Positions 36,763-46,044 of a DNA stretch of 64,000 bases are shown piece after piece. Source of the DNA: CAIMZW01 sp037133095 (GTDB taxonomy: Bacteria > Actinomycetota > Actinomycetes > Nanopelagicales > Nanopelagicaceae); the NCBI GenBank assembly GCA_037133095.1, contig JBAXOT010000004.1:40079-104078 (forward strand), given 5' to 3'. The notes below the pieces were generated by a model, which did not search any database, was not told the origin of the DNA, and saw only the letters and a program-made list of their open reading frames with translations. Position numbers and translations under genes: made by a program. Each line of letters starts with the position of its first letter. The first letter of the stretch is position 1.

Positions 36763-39700
36763 ATGAAATTCAGACCCGATATCGAAGGCCTGAGAGCACT
36801 AGCCGTCCTCCTAGTGGTTCTCTCCCATCTAGGGATTTCAGGTTTTAGCGGGGGCTATGTGGGTGTCGATGTTTTCTTCGTCATCTCCGGCTATCTGATC
36901 ACGGGTCTTATTTCCTCTGAATACGCTCGAAATGCCGCCGCAAACGAAGGTCACGGCACATTCTCTTTACGCGCCTTCTACTTTCGTCGGGTTAAGCGAA
37001 TTCTTCCAATGTCATTCTTGGTCCTTATCTCCACAACAGTCGCCGCTTATCTCCTATTCAACACCGTTCGAGCTGGCCGAATCGCGAATGATTCGGTTTG
37101 GGCCGCGCTGTTTGCAGCAAATATCCACTTCATCAATCAAGCCACTGACTATTTCCAGCAAGGTTTCGCTACCTCACCGCTTCAGCATTATTGGTCCCTC
37201 GCTGTGGAAGAACAGTTCTACCTTGTAGTACCAGCCTTATTCCTTTTCGCTGTGAAACGCCATGGCATTACCGTCTTTAATGTAAAACTTTGGTGGGAGC
37301 GTCGAGTTGGTGTTCTCATTTCCATAATAACGTTGGCATCCTTTGGTTGGTCAATCTACGAGACAAATGCCAATCCTCTAAACGCATATTTCTCTTCCCT
37401 TACCCGTGCTTGGGAATTGGGCGTTGGGGCCCTTTTAGCAATCGCTACCCTGCGAGCCAGAGATCGCTTGACTCAACCAATCAAGGCAGGAATATCGATC
37501 GTTGGACTCGGATTAATCGTTTACGCCACTCTTACCTTTACTGCTAACACAAAATTTCCAGGATTTGTTGCCCTTGTTCCTGTGCTCGGGGCGGGCCTAA
37601 TAATTTATTCAGGATTATTCTCCTCAACACCTATATCAAAAGTTCTAAGTATTAAATCTTTTACATTTATTGGAAATATTTCTTATTCGGTGTATTTATG
37701 GCACTGGCCGCTAATTGTTTTAATCAACGCCACACATCCAAATTTCCTCAAGGCAAATACCGGGAAATTAACTCTGATTCTCGGAACGATTGCGCTGTCG
37801 TACGCATCGTTCAAATTCATCGAACAACCTTTCAGAAAAATCCGATTTCCCGAGCGTTGGATTGGAAAGAAATCGAATCAAGAGGAAAAGAGATTTTCCA
37901 TCCAACTCTCCCGAGAGAATTTGGTGTTTATAGGAAGTTTGATGGTTATTGCAGCCACTCTTATCGGACTCAAACTTCACTCCGTAAAAGTGCCAACTTC
38001 ATCATTTGCAAATCAATCAAGCTCCGTTATTAATGAAAGTGGAATTGTAAATTTCCCAGCTACTTTAAATCCAAATGTTAGTACTACCAAATATGAAAAT
38101 GATTTAGCCAAGTGGAATTCTCTTGTCTCGGCCTCTAACAGCATTCAAACTTTGCCGATTAACTTATTTCCAAGCATCTCGAATCTCTCAAATGATTGGT
38201 TACCTGCTGGAAATTTTCGCGGACAAAATCCCTCAAATCCTCAAAAACTTGCCTATATTTTCGGTGATTCGACGGCGCAAAGAATTCCGTACTTGATGAC
38301 AAACAATCTTGATCCGAAAATTTGGAAGATTGGAATGAGATCTTTTCCCGGATGTGATCTTATGAACGTCAAAAAAATTGGCAACCAAGGTATTAATTGT
38401 TCCAAATTGAGAAGAGATTTCTTTGCTGAAGTAAAAATTAATCATCCTGATCTTGTTCTTGTAACTCATCAGAATGGATGGTTCACAAATACACTGTATT
38501 CAACTTCTTTAAATAATCCCAACATAAAAGCTTTCGAGTCCAATCTAGATTTCCTCGCTAAAAATTCTAGGAAAGTCGTATTTTTGGGAAGCATCCCAAC
38601 GGCACCCCTTCCGTTAACTGATTGCATAACTAGATTGAATGTGCTTCAAAATACTTGCTTTGGCAAAACTTCAAACTTTGATCTTATAAGAAATATGGAA
38701 ATTAATGTTGTTAAAAAAGCAGGTGGCGTATTTGCTGATAGCAAGAGTTGGTTTTGCAGTTCTGGAATCTGCCCACCAATTATTGATGGTACGATTGTTA
38801 TGTTAGACAAGCAACACATGACAGACGCTATTTCCCAGAAGTTTTCAAAAATCTTTGGCGAATGGCTTTGGTCGCAGTCTTGGGCAACCCTTTTGCAAGG
38901 TTCAAAATTGATTGGTTCGAATTCTCAAACCACAACCAATATCGTGAGTACACCTGATAAGTCACTTGATTCCATCAATGCCTCTTGGCAACATTCACTG
39001 ACATCTTCAATGGAAGTAAAGAGGGTTCCAAAAGGACTTAATCCAACACTGAGCGAAGCCAGTTCGGTGAATTTTTGGAATCACAACGGTTGCCGTGGAT
39101 CTGTATTAGGGATTTCGTGTGTACATGGTCATGGGAAAACGCTCGTGCTTTTAGCGGGAGATTCACATGCGCGAATGTTTGATCAAATGGTGAGTCAGGC
39201 ATTTGACCCTCAGCAATATACGGTCGTGGGGAGATACCAAGGATATTGTAAATTTGCTGATGTAACCCCATGGGCCGAAAATCGGCCGATTAGTGCATGC
39301 AACGAGTGGCTGAAAGCGACAATATCTTGGATTAAAAATTACAAGCCATCTCTCTTAATTTTAACCAGTAATGATGGAGTACACATTTCTGTGGCAGGTC
39401 ATTTAGTAGAGGGCTCTGCCGAATCCCAAGAATTCATGATGGGATTTAACAGAGCGATTAGTCAAATTTCAACCTACGTGAAGCACATAGTAATTCTGGG
39501 GCAAACGCCTAGTTCGACAATTGCTCTTTCGGATTGTGTTAATTCCAACTTGGAATTCGATCAAAAATGTTTCGGTGCACCGGCACAGCCATCCACTCTA
39601 GCAATTTCAACTAACGCTGTGATGGATAAATGGCACGGCTACGTTATAGACCCTACGCCTTGGTTGTGCGTCAACAAGATTTGTCCACCAATAATCGGAA

Positions 39701-40704
39701 AAACATTGGTCACATACGATGGAAGCCACCTAACTGATGAAATCGCCTATCAACTTTCTCCAATTTTTAAAGCCGCTCTTCAGCAACTTAAATTGATTCC
39801 TCAAAGCTCCAATGCCAATACCCCTAATTTCTCAAAAGTTATCATCCCTGCTGCAAGCACATATAACTCAAAACTCAATCAGTGGAGACAACTCGTACTA
39901 AAACCTGCTCTCAAGTTACAGCAATTGCCGTCAAATTTAGACCCGAGTTTCGCGTCACTTTCTGATCAGAGAACCTACTTCCAAAAGTGTTCCAATACTT
40001 TTTCAATTTCGTCCCTCGTAGCGGGTTGCTTACTCAAGAATGGCAATCTAGACAGGACAGTCGTAATTTATGGAGACTCGGAGTCGAATGCTGACTGGCC
40101 GTTAGTAACCGAAGCTTTCAAAGGTACAAATTATCGTTTAGTTGGGCTAACTCGATGGGGCTGTCCGGTTGCAAAGGTCGTGCCTTTCAATCAAGGTAAA
40201 GTCGATTCTCAGTGTGCCAAGTATCGTGAAGATGTTCTCTCCTATCTTTCGAAAATCAAACCTGTCGTCACGATATTGGCAGAGAAAACCACTGGGGACT
40301 ATTTCTCAAACGGTGCCAAGGTCAATGCATCGCAACAAAGAATTCTTTGGACACAAGGAATTTCTGAATCCTTAAGTGCAATCACAAAATCGTCGATAAA
40401 AACGGTTTATATTGGACAGCTCCCAAGCCAATCGTCACTACAGGCGTGTGTCCGACACAATTTATTTATCTCTATTTCATGCCTTTCTATCCCGTCGAAA
40501 TATGCAGATATTCGGTCAATCCAGCGCTCAACTGCAACCAAGTTTGGTGCAAAGTACATTGATCCCACCAATTGGTTATGCGTCAATGGAATTTGCCCAG
40601 CAGTAGTGGGGAACAACCCGGTGTACTCGGACGGCTTGCATCTCACTCAAACATTCGCACAACGACTGGCCCCGCTTTTAGTGTCATTCCTGGCAACAAA
40701 TTAG
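36763..40704 (+). CDS. OafA-type membrane acyltransferase with three tandem SGNH domains
   Basis: ATG at 36763 is chosen because MKFRPDIEGLRALAVLLVVL is the canonical acyltransferase-3 opening; the TTG frame from 36712 adds 17 unsupported residues. The protein is 1313 residues, about twice the usual 650-700. Residues 1-380 form the acyltransferase-3 membrane domain with about ten helices (VDVFFVISGYLITGL, then PLQHYWSLAVEEQFYLV). After a helix near residue 390 come three extracytoplasmic SGNH domains. Their GDS nucleophile blocks are near residues 501, 799 and 1104. Their WxCxxxICPxxxG...DxxH blocks are near 663-685, 967-989 and 1271-1293. All three keep Ser, Asp and His. It should O-acylate surface glycan. 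It follows the divergent esterase gene. Confidence 0.9.
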   Translation: MKFRPDIEGLRALAVLLVVLSHLGISGFSGGYVGVDVFFVISGYLITGLISSEYARNAAANEGHGTFSLRAFYFRRVKRILPMSFLVLISTTVAAYLLFNTVRAGRIANDSVWAALFAANIHFINQATDYFQQGFATSPLQHYWSLAVEEQFYLVVPALFLFAVKRHGITVFNVKLWWERRVGVLISIITLASFGWSIYETNANPLNAYFSSLTRAWELGVGALLAIATLRARDRLTQPIKAGISIVGLGLIVYATLTFTANTKFPGFVALVPVLGAGLIIYSGLFSSTPISKVLSIKSFTFIGNISYSVYLWHWPLIVLINATHPNFLKANTGKLTLILGTIALSYASFKFIEQPFRKIRFPERWIGKKSNQEEKRFSIQLSRENLVFIGSLMVIAATLIGLKLHSVKVPTSSFANQSSSVINESGIVNFPATLNPNVSTTKYENDLAKWNSLVSASNSIQTLPINLFPSISNLSNDWLPAGNFRGQNPSNPQKLAYIFGDSTAQRIPYLMTNNLDPKIWKIGMRSFPGCDLMNVKKIGNQGINCSKLRRDFFAEVKINHPDLVLVTHQNGWFTNTLYSTSLNNPNIKAFESNLDFLAKNSRKVVFLGSIPTAPLPLTDCITRLNVLQNTCFGKTSNFDLIRNMEINVVKKAGGVFADSKSWFCSSGICPPIIDGTIVMLDKQHMTDAISQKFSKIFGEWLWSQSWATLLQGSKLIGSNSQTTTNIVSTPDKSLDSINASWQHSLTSSMEVKRVPKGLNPTLSEASSVNFWNHNGCRGSVLGISCVHGHGKTLVLLAGDSHARMFDQMVSQAFDPQQYTVVGRYQGYCKFADVTPWAENRPISACNEWLKATISWIKNYKPSLLILTSNDGVHISVAGHLVEGSAESQEFMMGFNRAISQISTYVKHIVILGQTPSSTIALSDCVNSNLEFDQKCFGAPAQPSTLAISTNAVMDKWHGYVIDPTPWLCVNKICPPIIGKTLVTYDGSHLTDEIAYQLSPIFKAALQQLKLIPQSSNANTPNFSKVIIPAASTYNSKLNQWRQLVLKPALKLQQLPSNLDPSFASLSDQRTYFQKCSNTFSISSLVAGCLLKNGNLDRTVVIYGDSESNADWPLVTEAFKGTNYRLVGLTRWGCPVAKVVPFNQGKVDSQCAKYREDVLSYLSKIKPVVTILAEKTTGDYFSNGAKVNASQQRILWTQGISESLSAITKSSIKTVYIGQLPSQSSLQACVRHNLFISISCLSIPSKYADIRSIQRSTATKFGAKYIDPTNWLCVNGICPAVVGNNPVYSDGLHLTQTFAQRLAPLLVSFLATN
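38090..40698 (+). repeat. Three tandem SGNH-domain repeats inside the acyltransferase gene
   Basis: Each unit is about 300 codons. It begins with a W..L helix and a P.NL.PS/PT motif (LPINLFPSIS, VPKGLNPTLS, LPSNLDPSFA), then a GDS block, then D.V. and L..C and ends with W.C...ICPP..G and DxxH. GDS spacing is 298 and 305 residues. The nucleotide copies are well diverged, so this is an old duplication. Confidence 0.85.
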
Positions 40705-40754
40705 AGAAAATAATTGTGACCATCCCACCTTTGAGATGAAAATCATCTGTAACT

Positions 40755-42632
40755 TTGGCAAAACCCCTATACAAACGGGGGGTTAGTGGCAAGATACAAC
40801 GCGTGAGTAAGCCCGTTGTAGCGCTTGATCAAGTAACCATTCGATTTGCTGGCGACAGCGGTGACGGTATGCAACTCACCGGTGATCGCTTCACTATGGA
40901 CACCGCCAGCCTAGGTAACGACCTTTCGACTCTGCCGAACTTTCCGGCGGAGATTCGCGCGCCTCAGGGCACGCTGCTGGGGGTCTCATCCTTCCAACTG
41001 CACTTCGCAGACCACCACGTAAAGACCCCGGGCGATGCCCCGGATGTCCTTGTGGCTATGAACCCAGCCGCACTGAAGGCAAATCTGAAAGATATGCCTC
41101 GAGGCGCGACGATTATTGTGGATGCTGACGAGTTCACCTCGCGCAATCTCACGAAGGTCGGCTTTGAGGGCAATCCTTTAGAGGATGGCTCATTGGACAG
41201 TTACAAGGTCCATCCAGTCGCCCTGACCTCGTTGACGGTGGCGGCCCTGTCTGGGCTTTCGCTCTCGCGTAAAGAGGCGGAACGGTCGAAGAATATGTTT
41301 GCGCTGGGTCTGTTGACCTGGATGTATCACCGCCCAACCGAGGCGACAGAGAATTTCTTGAAGGCAAAGTTCGCCAAGAAGCCAGAGATTCTAGAGGCCA
41401 ACCTTCTGGCGTATCGAACCGGCTGGAACTACGGCGAGACGACCGAGGATTTCTCGGTTTCTTATGAAATTGCCCCGGCCAAGATGCCGGCGGGCAAGTA
41501 CCGCAATATTTCAGGTAACACGGCTTTGGCGCTGGGATTGATTGCGGCAGCTGAACGTGCCGAACTCCAATTGTTCTTGGGTTCGTACCCAATTACCCCT
41601 GCCTCGGATATTTTGCACGAACTTTCCAAGCACAAGAAATTCGGTGTCATTACCTTCCAGGCAGAGGATGAGATTGCTGCGATTGGTTCGGCAATTGGGG
41701 CTTCTTACGGAGGATCGTTAGGTATCACAACTACATCAGGACCTGGCGTTGCTCTCAAGAGTGAAGCGATTGGTCTGGCAGTAATGTTGGAATTGCCTTT
41801 GATTATCATCGATGTGCAACGCGGTGGCCCATCAACGGGCTTGCCAACCAAGACCGAGCAAGCTGATTTATTACAAGCGATGTTTGGTCGCAACGGTGAA
41901 TCACCGGTCGCGGTTATTGCACCGTCTTCACCAAGTGATTGCTTTGATATCGCGATTGAGGCGGCGCGAATTGCCACCGTCTATCGCGTACCAGTCTTTA
42001 TTTTGTCCGATGGATATATCGCCAATGGTTCTGAACCGTGGCGGATTCCTGAAGTGGATGCGTTGCCGGATCTTCGGGTGGAGTTCGCAAAGACACAGGA
42101 AGATTTCCAGCCTTATCTTCGCGATCCAAAGACTCTGGCCAGACCATGGGCAATCCCAGGCACCAAGGGGTTGGAACACCGGATTGGTGGCTTAGAGAAG
42201 GCCGATAAGACTGGTGCCATCTCCTATGAGGCAATGAACCACGATCTAATGGTTCGTACTCGTGCCGCCAAGGTCGCGGGCATTGAGGTGCCAGATTTGA
42301 TCGTTGATGACCCAACCGGGGATGCCGAAGTCTTATTGCTGGGTTGGGGTTCCACCTTTGGTCCGATCGGTTCTGCGGTGGAGAAGCTGCGGGGCACAGG
42401 TGAAAAGGTTGCCCAGGCTCATCTGCGCTTCATTAACCCGTTCCCCAAGAACTTGGGCGAGATTCTGGCCAAGTATCCCAACGTGATTGTGCCTGAGATG
42501 AACTTGGGTCAATTGTCGATGTTGCTGCGTTCCCAGTATCTGAAGGATGTCATCGGATACAACATGGTTCGAGGCTTACCGTTCACCACTTCCGAAATAG
42601 TCGAGGCAACCTTGAAGGTGTTACATGTCTGA
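40755..42632 (+). CDS. korA: 2-oxoacid:ferredoxin oxidoreductase, fused gamma/alpha subunit
   Basis: This is the large subunit of a 2-oxoglutarate:ferredoxin oxidoreductase (KorA) of the actinobacterial two-subunit type. It has 625 residues from a TTG start; GTG at 40803 is an alternative and removes 16 residues. The gamma domain comes first (IRFAGDSGDGMQLTGDR, LPNFPAEIRAPQGT). The alpha pyrimidine-binding domain follows (LFLGSYPITPASDILHELS, QAEDEIAAIGSAIGASYGG, TTTSGPGVALKSEA). It oxidatively decarboxylates 2-oxoglutarate in the TCA cycle with ferredoxin. An eight-base overlap with korB shows coupling. A small inverted repeat AACCCC/GGGGTT lies just after the TTG, which weakly favours the later start. 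Confidence 0.92.
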   Translation: MAKPLYKRGVSGKIQRVSKPVVALDQVTIRFAGDSGDGMQLTGDRFTMDTASLGNDLSTLPNFPAEIRAPQGTLLGVSSFQLHFADHHVKTPGDAPDVLVAMNPAALKANLKDMPRGATIIVDADEFTSRNLTKVGFEGNPLEDGSLDSYKVHPVALTSLTVAALSGLSLSRKEAERSKNMFALGLLTWMYHRPTEATENFLKAKFAKKPEILEANLLAYRTGWNYGETTEDFSVSYEIAPAKMPAGKYRNISGNTALALGLIAAAERAELQLFLGSYPITPASDILHELSKHKKFGVITFQAEDEIAAIGSAIGASYGGSLGITTTSGPGVALKSEAIGLAVMLELPLIIIDVQRGGPSTGLPTKTEQADLLQAMFGRNGESPVAVIAPSSPSDCFDIAIEAARIATVYRVPVFILSDGYIANGSEPWRIPEVDALPDLRVEFAKTQEDFQPYLRDPKTLARPWAIPGTKGLEHRIGGLEKADKTGAISYEAMNHDLMVRTRAAKVAGIEVPDLIVDDPTGDAEVLLLGWGSTFGPIGSAVEKLRGTGEKVAQAHLRFINPFPKNLGEILAKYPNVIVPEMNLGQLSMLLRSQYLKDVIGYNMVRGLPFTTSEIVEATLKVLHV

Positions 42633-43626
42633 TTTAACTTTGACGAAGAAGGATTTCACTTCGGACCAAGAAGTCCGCTGGTGCCCAGGATGCGGTGACT
42701 ACTCCATTCTCTCGACGATGCAGGGATATCTACCGGAACTCGGGATCGAACGCGAAAAGATCGTCTTCATCTCTGGTATCGGATGCTCATCCCGCTTCCC
42801 TTATTACCTCAATACCTTCGGGATGCACTCGATCCATGGTCGCGCCCCAACCATCGCATCCGGTTTGGCCATTTCCCGCCCAGATCTGACGGTCTTTGTG
42901 ATTACTGGCGATGGCGACGCTTTATCCATCGGTGGCAACCACCTGATCCATGCGATGCGTCGAAATGTGAACTTAAAGATCTTGTTGTTCAACAACCGGA
43001 TTTACGGCCTCACCAAAGGTCAATATTCACCTACCAGTGAACAGGGCAAGGTCACCAAGTCCTCGCCATTAGGTTCGTTGGATACGCCATTCAATCCAAT
43101 CTCCTTAGCATTAGGCGCGGAGGCTTCATTCGTTGCCCGGTCAGTGGACAGCGATCGCAAGCATCTGACCGAGGTCATGCGGGCGGCTCATGCTCATAAG
43201 GGTTCGGCGTTGATTGAGATCTACCAGAACTGCCCAATCTTCAATGATGGCGCCTTCGACATTATCAAGGATTCAGATACCAAGGGCGCTGCGTTGTTGC
43301 AGATGGTTCATGGCCAACCGATTAAGTCCGAGACTCACGGCGTGGTGCGCGAGGGTTCAGGCTTAAAGATGGTGGCTTTGAATGAGGTCGCCGAAGAAAA
43401 CCTGGTGGTTCACGATGCGCATAATCCAGATCCTTCTTATGCCTTCGCACTGTCACGATTGTCAGCATCAGAGTTGAATCATGTGCCGGTCGGAGTCTTC
43501 CGAGATGTGGCACGCGATGAATATGGATCGCTGGTCAACAACCAGATTGCCGAGGCAATTGAAAAGCAAGGCCGCGGCGACCTCACCAAGTTATTGGCCA
43601 GTGGCGATACTTGGGTGGTTGACTAA
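42625..43626 (+). CDS. korB: 2-oxoacid:ferredoxin oxidoreductase, beta subunit
   Basis: This 333-residue subunit holds thiamine diphosphate and an iron-sulfur cluster. Motifs include RWCPGCGDYSIL (first cluster cysteines), SGIGCSSRFPYY, and the ThDP-Mg site VITGDGDALSIGGNHLIHAMRRN followed by NNRIYGLTKGQYSP. A later Cys in EIYQNCPIFNDGAF supplies another ligand. It pairs with KorA. The active-site layout and the long C-terminal segment match actinobacterial KorB. Confidence 0.94.
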   Translation: MSDLTLTKKDFTSDQEVRWCPGCGDYSILSTMQGYLPELGIEREKIVFISGIGCSSRFPYYLNTFGMHSIHGRAPTIASGLAISRPDLTVFVITGDGDALSIGGNHLIHAMRRNVNLKILLFNNRIYGLTKGQYSPTSEQGKVTKSSPLGSLDTPFNPISLALGAEASFVARSVDSDRKHLTEVMRAAHAHKGSALIEIYQNCPIFNDGAFDIIKDSDTKGAALLQMVHGQPIKSETHGVVREGSGLKMVALNEVAEENLVVHDAHNPDPSYAFALSRLSASELNHVPVGVFRDVARDEYGSLVNNQIAEAIEKQGRGDLTKLLASGDTWVVD

Positions 43627-43682
43627 GTCTTTCATTGATAAACCCCTGGAGGTAAAGTTAAGAAGAAGGACGAGGGGGCGCC

Positions 43683-44432
43683 GTGAAGGACTTTCCAAAC
43701 CTGGCCACCATAGAAGAGTTGGCCACCTTCTTAAATCATAGGCAAATCCCCGACGAAGACCTATGCAGATTTCTTATGTTCAATACTTTTAATGAACTCA
43801 AATCCGGTGCCGTCCTCGTTGCCAAAAAAGACAATAACAACAAAATTGGTTGGACGAAGGCTTTTGGCTCAGATGGGACCGCAGTCGAGGTTGTTCATGA
43901 AGTGGATCTTGATGAGAAACTTCCGGTACCTACCGTGATCAGAACCAACAAAGAGCTCTGGCTCGACCTCCGAGAAGACCATGATGGGCAATTTCCAGGT
44001 TATGCCAAATACACAATTTATCGAAGTGGCTTGACCGTCATCGTGACGCCAATTCGTCGATTCAATATCCCAATTGGCGCGTTCAGCGTTTATTCTGCAC
44101 TTGAGTTGAAACATACTAAAGAGTTGAATGACTTCTTGTATCTAGTTGGAAATCTCATCGCCATGCGTTTTCACTCAAATCTCCTTGAACTACCGACGAT
44201 AATTGCGCAGGACGTAGAGAAGAGCAGATATCGCGATCTGAGCGCTCGACAGAAACAAATTCTCGAATTTATGATCCAAGATTTAACCAATCCACAGATT
44301 GCTGAAAAAATGGGATGCGATGAGATCACGATTCGCGAAAATGCGTTAGACATATACCAGACGCTTTTTGTGCACTCTCGACTGGATGCCATCAGAATTG
44401 GTGCGCGCTATGCAGCACATTCGAATGATTAG
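43683..44432 (+). CDS. GAF-like sensor with LuxR-type HTH, copy 1
   Basis: This 249-residue cytoplasmic protein starts with GTG after GAGGGGGCG. Residues about 20-165 look like a GAF-type sensory domain. Residues about 185-245 form a divergent LuxR/GerE helix-turn-helix (LSARQKQILEFMIQDLTNPQ, then IAEKMGCDEITIRENALDIY). It is a probable transcription regulator responding to a small ligand or redox cue. It is paralogous to the next gene (near-identical layout, many shared motifs such as TxFNHRQIPDEDLCRF and RFNIPIGAF). It lies 56 bases after korB and may tie to that enzyme or to energy metabolism. Confidence 0.72.
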   Translation: MKDFPNLATIEELATFLNHRQIPDEDLCRFLMFNTFNELKSGAVLVAKKDNNNKIGWTKAFGSDGTAVEVVHEVDLDEKLPVPTVIRTNKELWLDLREDHDGQFPGYAKYTIYRSGLTVIVTPIRRFNIPIGAFSVYSALELKHTKELNDFLYLVGNLIAMRFHSNLLELPTIIAQDVEKSRYRDLSARQKQILEFMIQDLTNPQIAEKMGCDEITIRENALDIYQTLFVHSRLDAIRIGARYAAHSND

Positions 44433-44515
44433 ACCTAAAGACTAAAGTAATAAATTTTCGGTTTAATCTGCAAAAAGAGCCTACCCTTGTCAGATAAGGG
44501 GACGGTGGTCGGCAC

Positions 44516-45274
44516 GTGAAAAATTTTCCGAACGTCAAGATAATTGAGGAGCTCACTGCGTATCTCAATCATCGTCAGATTCCGACTGAAGATTTGTGCA
44601 GGTACTTGATATACAACACTTTTCGCGAACTCTCGGCTACTTCAGTCGCGATTGCAGATATCGGTAAAAATGAAACTGTTGGTTGGACCAAGGCGTATGG
44701 CAAAGATGGAAATTCAGTTGAGATCGTTCGAGACATTTCAAAAAATGAAGAAATTCCGGTGGCTTACGCGATTCGAAATGACACGCCAATTTGGTTGGAC
44801 TTGCGGGAAAATCAAAATAAAAAATTCCCTGGATTGACACAATTGTCGATTTACCGCAAGGGCGTCACTTGCATTGTGTGGCCCTTCCATCGGTTTAATG
44901 TCCCGATTGGCGCAATGGCGGTCTATTCGGACCTGGAGATAAAGCAGTCCCAGAATTTAGATGAGTTCTTCACAATGATCGGTAATTTAGTAGCAATGAG
45001 GTTTCACGCGCAGAACTTGGAGCTGCCTATCGCTCTGTCCGATGATGTTGAACGCAGCCGATATCACGATCTATCCGATCGTAAGAAAATGATTCTGGAG
45101 TTAATGATTCAAAACAAAAGCAATGTTGAAATCGCTCGCATTCTGCAATGTGAGGAATTCGAAATTCGGGGCGAAGCCCTCCTCATTTATCAAACACTTT
45201 ATGTTGGATCACGCCTGGCGGCGATTGAGATCGGGCTGCGTCACGGGATCAGGTCGCAGACCAAGGCTTTGTGA
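44516..45274 (+). CDS. GAF-like sensor with LuxR-type HTH, copy 2
   Basis: This 252-residue paralogue of the preceding gene has the same N-terminus (YLNHRQIPTEDLCRYLIYNT), the same core (RFNVPIGAMAVYSDLE) and a C-terminal HTH (LSDRKKMILELMIQNKSNVE, IARILQCEEFEIRGEALLIY). GTG start. The recognition helix differs between copies (MGCDEITIRENAL against LQCEEFEIRGEAL), suggesting different DNA targets. Its last 34 bases overlap the converging EEP gene. The 83-base gap upstream holds ACCCTTGTCAGATAAGGG, a short inverted repeat that might be autoregulatory. Confidence 0.72.
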   Translation: MKNFPNVKIIEELTAYLNHRQIPTEDLCRYLIYNTFRELSATSVAIADIGKNETVGWTKAYGKDGNSVEIVRDISKNEEIPVAYAIRNDTPIWLDLRENQNKKFPGLTQLSIYRKGVTCIVWPFHRFNVPIGAMAVYSDLEIKQSQNLDEFFTMIGNLVAMRFHAQNLELPIALSDDVERSRYHDLSDRKKMILELMIQNKSNVEIARILQCEEFEIRGEALLIYQTLYVGSRLAAIEIGLRHGIRSQTKAL

Positions 45275-46026
45275 TCGCTGATCGCTAAGGCAATAATTTT
45301 TGAAGAACTCTTTTTTTCATCCAACGCCATGATGTAATCAATTTGGCGATCAGGCTCCCAAATCGGAAATGTTAAACCGGCGCCTAAAGATTTCCATTTC
45401 GAAAAGCGCGTCCCGTGATGCAGGTTGAAATCCCCCATCAGAAATACTGGCAACTGATATTTCTTCCCAAGTCGTTCGCCCCATCGCATAACTTCACGGG
45501 ACTGGAAGAAGTTAAAAGGGGAGACAAAAGAGAGGTGAGTGTTGACGACGATGCAGTCGGAGAGAACTGCGGCGAGCGCCGATCGGGCATGATCCTTGGC
45601 ATAAAAACGCTTGCTCTTTGCGCCCTCGGAAATGCGCATGATTTTGCCGAATCTGGCCCGTTGAAGATTTAACCGCTCCCACTTAAGAACGGGCACTTTG
45701 GAGATAATGGCGATGCCATAGGCGGGGATCTCGTTGGAATCTTGATCAGTGACGACCAATTGGTCAGAGCCTTGGATATCTCGTTCGTCGTGGCCGACAA
45801 CAAAGAAGCTGGGCGCAAAGGCCCAATTCACCGCACCCATGGCCGTGGCGGCGTTCTGGGTTTGGTGAACTGAGTTCGAACGCGGATGAAAGTGGTCTAC
45901 TTCTTGCAAGCCAATCAGATCGCCGTCAAGGGTTTGAATTGCCTTCGCGAGCGCTGTGAGCGCATCGTCCGCACCGGCTTTGGTGATGATCTTGCCGTGC
46001 AAAATATTCCACGTAGCCAATCGCAT
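45241..46026 (-). CDS. Endonuclease/exonuclease/phosphatase (EEP) family protein
   Basis: This 261-residue protein of the EEP superfamily has RLATWNILHGK at the start (Asn metal site), LIGLQEVDHF (catalytic Glu), VNTHLSFVSP, FLMGDFNLHHG (Asp-x-Asn) and a C-terminal ALAISDHKALV (Asp-His). No signal peptide. The substrate may be DNA, an inositol phosphate or another phosphodiester and cannot be told from sequence. It overlaps the converging regulator gene by 34 bases and lies 18 bases from the vWA gene, with which it may be cotranscribed. Confidence 0.85.
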   Translation of the reverse strand: MRLATWNILHGKIITKAGADDALTALAKAIQTLDGDLIGLQEVDHFHPRSNSVHQTQNAATAMGAVNWAFAPSFFVVGHDERDIQGSDQLVVTDQDSNEIPAYGIAIISKVPVLKWERLNLQRARFGKIMRISEGAKSKRFYAKDHARSALAAVLSDCIVVNTHLSFVSPFNFFQSREVMRWGERLGKKYQLPVFLMGDFNLHHGTRFSKWKSLGAGLTFPIWEPDRQIDYIMALDEKKSSSKIIALAISDHKALVCDLIP

Positions 46027-46044
46027 ACTTCAATTGTAAATCCA

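Noticed and set aside
40762..40784. AACCCC/GGGGTT as a CstR operator upstream of korA
   Set aside because: The spacing and the half sites differ from the two good operators, and it lacks the ATAC/GTAT flanks on both sides.
41149..41592. Reverse ORF of 147 codons inside korA
   Set aside because: Shadow of korA, whose motifs are unambiguous on the other strand.
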